Below are positions 1-5,950 of a DNA stretch of 18,357 bases, one piece after another. Each line of letters begins with the position of its first letter. Within the stretch, counting starts at the first letter, position 1. Made by a program: the position numbers and the translations under genes. The notes beneath the pieces are model-generated. The model did not search any database. It saw only the letters and a program-made list of their open reading frames with translations, and was not told where the DNA came from. This DNA is from an uncultured Atopobium sp. GTDB lineage: Bacteria; Actinomycetota; Coriobacteriia; Coriobacteriales; Atopobiaceae. The stretch is from positions 1-18,357 of the forward strand of contig CALBBS010000065.1 in NCBI GenBank assembly GCA_937926845.1, read 5' to 3'.

Positions 1-27
1 TAGCAGCCATATAAACTGCTACGCTAT

Positions 28-42
28 AAAAGTCTAACTTTT
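28..42 (-). terminator. weak AT-rich hairpin downstream of the autolysin gene
   Basis: About 50 nt past the autolysin stop, AAAAGT and ACTTTT form a 6-bp stem with a 3-nt loop, preceded by a run of five C on the minus strand. A second weak hairpin (TAGCAG at 1-6, CTGCTA at 16-21) lies at the window edge. Neither has a convincing GC-rich stem followed by a U-run, so this is only a possible weak terminator. Nothing else is seen in 1-92. Confidence 0.22.
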
Positions 43-92
43 GGGGGTCACATCATTTCTCGGAACTCCTTTTGCACGATGTGCTGTGGCTT

Positions 93-2738
93 TTACAGCT
101 CATTCATTACGCGAACAAGCTTTACAGCATAGTTCTTATCCGTTGCCCAGGTGCCAGCAAGCTTACGGATAATGTTTGCCTTCCTAGTTAGAATCCATGC
201 ACTATAGCGAGGGTCAACGTCTCGAGCCTTACTTGGATCAACTGTCAGTGGCTCATAACCTGCGTATGCACGAAGGTGCAAGGCCTGCGCGCGGAGTCCC
301 TTAAGAACGGTATCAAACGAGAGTCCACGCTCACCATTTCCTGTTGCACCCATACCACCAAAGTTGCACTGCTCAGGAAGGACATCGCCGCCAAAGCGAA
401 GGTTTCCTGTCTCAACCATAACCTGCGCATAGAGGAGCTCTGGACGAACTCCCTCGTCAATTGCAGCCTGCCATAGCTGGTTTACAAAATCGGCTCCTGT
501 TGCAGCGCCCTTCTCGGCATAAATAGCTGGATAAGCAGAACCTACGCGCTTGTTGAAATCTCGCTGAAGGTCCTCTTTAGTGACAAGAGGTGCTCCAAGA
601 ACGCTGGTGCGATCAGAGAAATTACCGCGAGTTGGCTCAATTGGAGAATCGTTATCAGCTGGAGTGTTGTTAGCGTCTCTATTATCTCCACCATTACCAC
701 CGTTGTTGTTATCTACAGGCTTGATGTTAAGGACACCGCTTGCATCTGCGTGAACAGTTCGACCATCTGGAAGCGTAACGTCTTGGTTGCGCAGCAGACC
801 ATAGCCCAAATCAAAGTAATAATATGACCCATTAATTGCCTGCAGGCCAATGAGTGCAGCGTGCTCATTTGTAGTTGGATCAAAGTACCAGGTCTTGCCA
901 TTTGGAGTATTGAACCAACCAGAAGCCAACGCACCGCTTGACTGAGCCCAGGCCCAGCCGTTATTTGGCAACTGAACCCAATCGTTAGAGGTCATTCCCT
1001 TATTTACGTCAACGTAATAAGAGCCGCTAGAGATAGTGAATACACCTGTCTTCAGCAGAGGGTATTCTGAATTCTCATCAAAGTAGAACCACTTACCATT
1101 AGGCAGGTGCTTCCAACCAGCGTGAAGCGATCCATCTGTGTTAGCCCATACCCAATTGCCATCAGCAAGGCCAATCCAGCCACCATAAAGCAAGCCACGA
1201 TCACGATCAATGTAGTACTTCTGATCTCCATCAGACATAAGGCCAAAGCTTGCATGATAGCTGTTGTTAACGTCAAAGTAGAACCACTTGCCATTTGGAA
1301 GCAGCTTCCAACCAGCGTAGAGAGAACCGTCTGGGTTGGCCCACGCCCAATTACCGTCACCATAATTTACCCAGCCGTCTTTAATGACACCGAAGTTAAT
1401 GTCGGCGTAATAGTCCCTATTTTGGACCGTAAATTGGCCAAGCTTTACAGCATTGTGAGTAGATGATGGATCTGCATAGAACGTCTTACCATCTGCAGTA
1501 GTAATCCAACCAGAAGCTGCAATTCCTTGAGCACCAAAATAGTGCCAGCCATCGGCGTCGTGAAGCCAACGATTTTCATACCCGAAGCCATTGTCGTCTG
1601 TATACATCCATCCGTTAGCAACTTGCTTCCAACCGGTAACTGCGCCTTCAGTTGCTTCAAAGTTCATCTGACGCGTAATTTCCTGTCCATCAGATGAAAT
1701 GGCCTTAAGGTACAAAACATAATTACCAGTCATAGGAGGAACAAAAGAAATTGAAGTATCAGTGGTCTTATACGCAACAGTTGTCCAAGAACCATCTGGA
1801 GCTGTATAGCCAAAGGTAAAGGTTGCGCCTGTGACAACACCAGTTAAAACAGGCTTAACTGTAACTTTATTACCCTTTTGAACAGCAGAAATACTGCTCA
1901 TACTCCACCAAGTATCAGAGTGATACATTTCCCAGATTGCCCAGGCATCAGCCCAGCCAATATAGTCAACCTTTGAGTTATCGCCAAGGTCTTTAAACTC
2001 AGCTGCATGAGCTGGATTAGAGATAAACTGGTGCTCAATAATTACGCCAAGGATGCCCTTTTGGCGAGCATAGCGAACAATGCCGTAATAATCGGACTCA
2101 TCGCCATTCTCGTAATAGTCTGTACCGTCTTTATCGTTGTAGCCACGCTCAGTAGCGCCATCACCTCGGGTGACAATACCCGCTTTTTCTCTCAAGTAAT
2201 AGTTAATCTTGCCAGCAAGTGCCTGACCAGCAACATAAAGATCATGGTTATAGCTAACGTCATGAGGAACTAAGACCTCAGAGCCGGTTGCTGATGCAGG
2301 ACCCGCATTGTAGTGCAGCGAGATGATGGCACAAGCGTTTGCGTCAACAGCACGCTGTACGCGCGTCTTGATCGATGGATCCTCGTGTTCTCCACGAACC
2401 ACTACAACGGGAACTCCCCACTGCTCAAGATATTTCTTAACGTACATAGCTGTAGCCCAGGCAATATCTCCCTCTTTGAGTCCAAAGTAGGTTGCGCCTG
2501 GGTCTCGACCATCAGTACCATCACTGTGGCCAGGATCCAGTGCAATTGGTCTTCCTGTTGCACGAGAAAGCGCAACAGCATCACTCAGAGACTGGCTCTG
2601 AATTATATTGCCTTGGGCATCCATAGTTGTGTAGGTAGTTGCATATGCGTTTTGAACTGTTGTTACAAACAATGCTGTGACAACAAAGAGCAAAATAGCA
2701 AGCAATTTACCGCGAGTATTAAATAAGCTACGTTTCAT
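93..2738 (-). CDS. secreted bifunctional autolysin: N-acetylmuramoyl-L-alanine amidase plus glucosaminidase with wall-binding repeats
   Basis: Predicted peptidoglycan hydrolase of 881 residues. Residues 1-33 are a signal peptide with basic N-end, hydrophobic core and AYA cleavage site. Residues 63-250 are an Amidase_3 domain, which cuts the MurNAc-L-Ala bond; zinc ligands H71 (DPGHSDG), E89 and H142 (SLHYNA) and catalytic E235 (IIEHQFISN) are all visible. Residues 285-362 look like an Ig-like beta domain. Residues 370-670 carry aromatic wall-binding repeats with GW anchors at W411, W477, W542 and W608, a 65-66 residue period. After an Asn/Gly/Asp-rich linker (675-705), residues 720-881 match the glucosaminidase (PF01832-type) fold, with candidate catalytic E776 in MVETGNLRFGGD and the NFGGMGATG motif. 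The gene stands alone on the minus strand. The start is supported by GGAGG five nt upstream. Two hydrolase domains in one chain recall staphylococcal Atl. Domain calls are confident; the wall ligand of the repeats is unknown. Confidence 0.93.
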   Translation of the reverse strand: MKRSLFNTRGKLLAILLFVVTALFVTTVQNAYATTYTTMDAQGNIIQSQSLSDAVALSRATGRPIALDPGHSDGTDGRDPGATYFGLKEGDIAWATAMYVKKYLEQWGVPVVVVRGEHEDPSIKTRVQRAVDANACAIISLHYNAGPASATGSEVLVPHDVSYNHDLYVAGQALAGKINYYLREKAGIVTRGDGATERGYNDKDGTDYYENGDESDYYGIVRYARQKGILGVIIEHQFISNPAHAAEFKDLGDNSKVDYIGWADAWAIWEMYHSDTWWSMSSISAVQKGNKVTVKPVLTGVVTGATFTFGYTAPDGSWTTVAYKTTDTSISFVPPMTGNYVLYLKAISSDGQEITRQMNFEATEGAVTGWKQVANGWMYTDDNGFGYENRWLHDADGWHYFGAQGIAASGWITTADGKTFYADPSSTHNAVKLGQFTVQNRDYYADINFGVIKDGWVNYGDGNWAWANPDGSLYAGWKLLPNGKWFYFDVNNSYHASFGLMSDGDQKYYIDRDRGLLYGGWIGLADGNWVWANTDGSLHAGWKHLPNGKWFYFDENSEYPLLKTGVFTISSGSYYVDVNKGMTSNDWVQLPNNGWAWAQSSGALASGWFNTPNGKTWYFDPTTNEHAALIGLQAINGSYYYFDLGYGLLRNQDVTLPDGRTVHADASGVLNIKPVDNNNGGNGGDNRDANNTPADNDSPIEPTRGNFSDRTSVLGAPLVTKEDLQRDFNKRVGSAYPAIYAEKGAATGADFVNQLWQAAIDEGVRPELLYAQVMVETGNLRFGGDVLPEQCNFGGMGATGNGERGLSFDTVLKGLRAQALHLRAYAGYEPLTVDPSKARDVDPRYSAWILTRKANIIRKLAGTWATDKNYAVKLVRVMNEL

Positions 2739-2851
2739 GCGGTCCTCCGAAAAGTATTGGTTTACTCCTCTTCATACTTGCTAAAAGTTTACACTAGACT
2801 GGCACGTCAACAATAAAAAACACAAGCTCACCGCAACTTGATTGGAACTCT
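2739..2851. promoter_or_regulatory. divergent intergenic region between the autolysin and HAD genes
   Basis: Both genes must be read outward from these 113 bp. For the autolysin, TTGACG (2810-2805, minus) is a good -35, but the element 17-18 nt downstream (TTTTAG) is a poor -10. For the HAD gene, TTCATA (2771-2776) and TAGACT (2795-2800) are 18 nt apart and each match consensus at four of six positions. These are eye-level predictions only. Confidence 0.25.
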
Positions 2852-3514
2852 GTGATTTTCTCGACACTTGAAGATATTCTTGCAACAGATTTTGAAGCAG
2901 CTATTTTTGATTTTGATGGCACTATTGCTCATACACACCATATTTGGAAGCTTGTTGACCAGGAGTTTTTTGAGTCGCGAGGAATCCCCTACACTCCAGA
3001 AATTGGCAAGATTCTCTCCCCTCTTGGATTTGAAAAGGGAGCCGAATGGGCAATTGCCTCCTATGGGCTAAAGGAAGATCCAGAAGAAATTGTTGCCGAG
3101 TGGAAAGAACTGAGTAAAAGTTTCTTCGTAAACTCAGTGCAGCTTCGACCTGGGGTGGTTGAGTTTATTAACAAGCTACAAGAAAAAGACATCCCTACTG
3201 CATTGGCAACTGTCAACGAGCCGGAGCTTCTTGCTCTTCTTGAACCTCGTTTACATCTATCCACTCTGTTTGATACTCAGATATTTGCGGCAGAAGTTGG
3301 GTCTGCAAAAGATGAGCCGTATCTCTATTTAGAGGCTCTTGCTCGCCTTAGAGCTCCAGCGGAGAAAACAATTCTGTTTGAAGACATTCCTCTGGCTCTA
3401 CAGACAGGAAATTCTGTTGGCCTAATCACCTGTGCTGTTAATTGTGATGATGAGCATCAAGATATCGAGAAACTCTCTGAACTTGCCGACCTTACCATCA
3501 AGCACTGGTATTAA
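2852..3514 (+). CDS. HAD-superfamily (subfamily IA) phosphatase, phosphoglycolate phosphatase/beta-phosphoglucomutase-like
   Basis: A cytosolic phosphohydrolase of 220 residues, the usual length for the family. All four HAD motifs are visible: motif I DFDGT with nucleophile D20 and D22, motif II T120 in ALATVNEPE, motif III K153 (SAKDEP), and motif IV FEDIP with E177 and D178. The segment between motif I and about residue 95 is the helical cap typical of subfamily IA. Such enzymes act on small phosphorylated metabolites; the substrate cannot be told from sequence. The start is GTG, with only a weak GGA-type ribosome-binding site (TTGGAACTCT); no in-frame ATG lies before motif I, so GTG is the only reasonable choice. 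It is monocistronic, divergent from the autolysin and convergent with cspA. Confidence 0.9.
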   Translation: MIFSTLEDILATDFEAAIFDFDGTIAHTHHIWKLVDQEFFESRGIPYTPEIGKILSPLGFEKGAEWAIASYGLKEDPEEIVAEWKELSKSFFVNSVQLRPGVVEFINKLQEKDIPTALATVNEPELLALLEPRLHLSTLFDTQIFAAEVGSAKDEPYLYLEALARLRAPAEKTILFEDIPLALQTGNSVGLITCAVNCDDEHQDIEKLSELADLTIKHWY

Positions 3515-3555
3515 AGCTCTTGGATACTGCAACTGTAAAAATAGCGATGTAACAA

Positions 3556-3581
3556 AAAAGGAGACCCGAAGGTCTCCTTTT
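3556..3581. terminator. rho-independent terminator with UUCG tetraloop, shared by cspA and the HAD gene
   Basis: An 11-bp perfect stem, AAAAGGAGACC with GGTCTCCTTTT, closes a 4-nt loop. Read on the minus strand the loop is UUCG, the extra-stable tetraloop, and the stem runs into six U, so it is a strong terminator for cspA. Read on the plus strand it ends in four U and can also stop HAD transcripts. It lies in the 87-bp convergent gap. Confidence 0.88.
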
Positions 3582-3601
3582 GATGGTAGTGTTCGCAAGT
3601 A

Positions 3602-3805
3602 CTAGATCTTGTGGACGCTAGAAGCCTGGAGCTTACCGTTCTGGCCGGTGGTAATCTCAAACTCGACAGGCTGACCCTCATCGAGAGTCTTGAATCCGTC
3701 CATCTGAATCTCGGAGAAGTGTACGAACAGATCGTCGCCATCCTCACGAGAGATGAAGCCGTAACCCTTGTCTGGATTAAACCACTTTACAGTACCCTGA
3801 GCCAT
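3602..3805 (-). CDS. cspA: cold-shock domain protein (CspA family RNA chaperone)
   Basis: A 67-residue single cold-shock domain, beginning MAQGTVKWFN and ending with a short AKI-like tail (SSVHKI). RNP1 (KGYGFI, residues 13-18) and RNP2 (LFVHF, 26-30) are intact, with the usual surface aromatics W8, F9, F17, F27 and F30. Such proteins bind single-stranded RNA or DNA and melt RNA structure in the cytosol. The reading frame extends upstream to 3838, but the added 11 residues are unlike any Csp, and AAGG lies 7 nt before the ATG at 3805, so that start is chosen. The gene is followed by the UUCG terminator and preceded by a leader of unknown length with possible hairpins. Confidence 0.95.
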   Translation of the reverse strand: MAQGTVKWFNPDKGYGFISREDGDDLFVHFSEIQMDGFKTLDEGQPVEFEITTGQNGKLQASSVHKI

Positions 3806-4150
3806 TTCGTGCCTTTCTTTCTTAGCCCCGCAGGGCAAAACTGCGCCTGTGGAGCGCGATACCGTGACGTTTCGCCACGTGAAATATAATAACCTTAATC
3901 AACAACTTATGTGGCGAGAAACCACTCATGGAGATTTTCACACCATCTACCGGAAGAGCCACAGGTAATCAAGCTGTTTTCCAGCATTTATTTAAGGATA
4001 TATCTGCTATTAAACGATTTTTATCTCATTAGTTGAGCATTTTTTCATAGAAGATAGAGAATTTGTATAGGATTAATTTACGGGAACAATAACAGCCATA
4101 TCAAACTATTATTTATATAGAAAGTTATCCCTTCAAAAAAGGATATGCAA
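3806..4150. promoter_or_regulatory. 345-bp divergent intergenic region between cspA and the repeat-protein genes
   Basis: No gene is seen here. On the cspA side there is a short hairpin (GCCC-TGCG-GGGC, minus strand) just before the ribosome-binding site and an AT block, TATTATATT on the minus strand (about 3883-3892), as a candidate -10. This block is bracketed by an inverted repeat, GTTTCGCCAC (3869-3878) and GTGGCGAGAAAC (3911-3922). The right half (about 3970-4140) is very AT-rich and should hold the promoter of the repeat genes, but no -35/-10 pair stands out. AAGGA at 4139-4143 is the ribosome-binding site that fixes the 4151 start. Confidence 0.4.
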
Positions 4151-5902
4151 ATGAAAAAGAAGACATGTTTGTCCAGCAGGCCTTCAATGCAAAAGCTTAT
4201 TGCAGTTGCTTCGCTAAGTGCAGCTCTACTTTGTGGACTCCACGCTGCTCCTGCTCTTGCAGAGACTACTGATACTTCCACAGTAAGTGCTCCTGAATCA
4301 ACTTCTAAATCCAATTATCCAAAATTAAAAGAAGTTGATGGAAAGGTATATTTTTATATTGAAGATGGAACTATTCTAAAAAGTCAATGGATTACTTATG
4401 GCGATAATCGATATTATGTAGATGAAACTGGAGCTGCAGTATCTGGTTTCTATACTACGCCTGATGGTAAAACCTGGTATTTTAATTCAAATTTTTTTCC
4501 ATACGCTCGATACGGATTAATTTATTTTGACCAAAAAACGCCTAATAATCAATACGTTTTCTACTACATAGATAAAGATAACGGCTTGATAAAAAACAAT
4601 TGGGTTAAAACAGATAAGGGTTGGAGCTGGGCCGGACCTGATGGCCGTTTTACTGAAGGATGGTTTACTGATCCTAATGGTAAAATCTGGTATTTAACTG
4701 GTAAGACTGATTCAGATGTTCCAGTTATTGCTAAATCAGTTTCGGTCGATGGAAAGGTGTACTTCTTTGATACTTCGACAGGACTGTTACGAAATTCTTG
4801 GGTAAATATGGGCCATGGTGTAGAAGCTTGGTACTGGGCTGGTCCAGATGGCGCTGCTGTCTCTGGCTGGTTTAAAACTCCAGATGGCAAAACTTGGTAT
4901 GCCGACCCAAAACATCACAATGAAGTAGTAATGGGCGGAATAGATATTGATGATAAATATTATTTCTTTGATCACAGTAATGGCCTCGTTACCCATGGTT
5001 GGATCGGTGGTGGTGATGATGGTGAATGGGCTTGGATTGAAACAGTAGGCTCTGTTTATTCTGGCTGGAAACACATGCCAAATGGTAAGTGGTTCTATTT
5101 TGATGAAAAAGAATTCCCTACGATTGAGAATGGTGTCTACACTACTTACAGCTTCCCTGTGCTTAAGAAAGGTGTCTTCACTATTTCCAGCGGTACTTAT
5201 TACGTTGACGTAAATAATGGAATGACTTCTAACGATTGGGTGCAGCTCCCTAATGGCGGTTGGGCTTGGGCACAGTCGAGCGGTGCATTTGCTTCTGGTT
5301 GGTACACCACTCCAAATGGCAAAACTTGGTATTTTGATCCATCAGATCCGCAGCATCCTGCACTTATTGGAGACGCTGAAATTAACGGTCAATCATATTA
5401 TTTTGATTTAGGTTATGGTCTTTCTAAAAATGGATGGGTTCATAGAGCTGATGGTTCTTGGTCTTGGGCTGGAGAGAGTGGGGCGCTTCAATCGGATTGG
5501 AAGCATATGCCCAATGGCAAGTGGTTCTACTTTGATACCAAAGATTCCAAGCACCGCATGCTTGTAGGTGTCATCCAAATTTCTAGTGGAACTTATTATA
5601 TTGATGAGTCTGCTGGAATGACCGCTAACAATTGGGTACAGCTTCCAGAAGGCGGTTGGGCATGGGCACAGCCAAGTGGCGCATTTGCTTCAGGTTGGTA
5701 TACCACACCAAATGGAAAAACTTGGTATTTTGACCCAGCAAAGCCTGGTCACCCTCTTTATACTGGAGAGCACACTATTGAGGGTAAAGATTATTACTTT
5801 GATGAGGGTTATGGCCTTGCTCGCAATCAGTGGATTACTCGTTCCGATGGCGTAAGACGCTGGGCTGGACCAGACGGCGTACTTACTGAATACAAGCGCT
5901 AA
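4151..5902 (+). CDS. secreted wall-binding repeat protein without a recognisable catalytic domain
   Basis: A 583-residue exported protein. Residues 1-37 form a signal peptide (ALA/ET cleavage). From about residue 58 to the end it is aromatic wall-binding repeats. The family resembles CW-binding/glucan-binding repeats (GW..PNGK.WYFD followed by YYFD or YYVD) but with a long 66-residue module. Seven anchors are at F100, W171, W240, W306, W384, W450 and W516; the last two full 132-residue pairs are the most regular. No enzyme, sortase signal or transmembrane segment is seen. It may be a surface coat, an adhesin or a spacer held by non-covalent wall binding. The frame opens at 4145, but AAGGA is only 1 nt from that ATG and 7 nt from the ATG at 4151; aligning signal peptides with the downstream paralogue also gives 4151. 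The next gene starts 48 nt after its stop with no terminator between, so the two are probably one operon. Confidence 0.88.
   Translation: MKKKTCLSSRPSMQKLIAVASLSAALLCGLHAAPALAETTDTSTVSAPESTSKSNYPKLKEVDGKVYFYIEDGTILKSQWITYGDNRYYVDETGAAVSGFYTTPDGKTWYFNSNFFPYARYGLIYFDQKTPNNQYVFYYIDKDNGLIKNNWVKTDKGWSWAGPDGRFTEGWFTDPNGKIWYLTGKTDSDVPVIAKSVSVDGKVYFFDTSTGLLRNSWVNMGHGVEAWYWAGPDGAAVSGWFKTPDGKTWYADPKHHNEVVMGGIDIDDKYYFFDHSNGLVTHGWIGGGDDGEWAWIETVGSVYSGWKHMPNGKWFYFDEKEFPTIENGVYTTYSFPVLKKGVFTISSGTYYVDVNNGMTSNDWVQLPNGGWAWAQSSGAFASGWYTTPNGKTWYFDPSDPQHPALIGDAEINGQSYYFDLGYGLSKNGWVHRADGSWSWAGESGALQSDWKHMPNGKWFYFDTKDSKHRMLVGVIQISSGTYYIDESAGMTANNWVQLPEGGWAWAQPSGAFASGWYTTPNGKTWYFDPAKPGHPLYTGEHTIEGKDYYFDEGYGLARNQWITRSDGVRRWAGPDGVLTEYKR
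5057..5884 (+). repeat. two tandem copies of the 132-residue wall-binding super-repeat
   Basis: Copy one is 5057-5488 (144 codons, enlarged by the 39-bp duplication) and copy two is 5489-5884 (132 codons). Each contains a GWKHMPNGKWFYFD half and a GWYTTPNGKTWYFD half. They align residue by residue with the pair in the next gene and with part of the autolysin array, so this DNA is a likely substrate for recombination and copy-number change. Confidence 0.85.
5114..5191 (+). repeat. in-frame 39-bp imperfect tandem duplication
   Basis: Positions 5114-5152 and 5153-5191 are two adjacent 39-bp units, each starting TTCCCT and ending AGC, with 31 of 39 matching bases by hand count. They encode FPTIENGVYTTYS and FPVLKKGVFTISS. 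The duplication lengthens this module to 78 residues from the 65-66 seen elsewhere (65 plus 13). Confidence 0.85.
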
Positions 5903-5950
5903 ATCAGTTTGAACTGCTCTTTATTACCTGGATTTATTGGAGTTAAAACG

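Noticed and set aside
3806..3838. Longer start for the cold-shock protein
   Set aside because: Csp proteins begin at MAQGTVKWF-like sequence and an AAGG site fits that ATG.
3900..4140. Riboswitch (for example c-di-AMP type) before the wall genes
   Set aside because: No conserved riboswitch core could be found by eye in this AT-rich stretch; a covariance-model search would be decisive.
4145..4150. Upstream ATG for the repeat-only protein
   Set aside because: The ribosome-binding site would be 1 nt away; the ATG at 4151 has 7-nt spacing and aligns with the paralogue.
5909..5950. Longer start for the L,D-transpeptidase
   Set aside because: The extension would put residues before the signal peptide and span the GGAG that serves the ATG at 5951.
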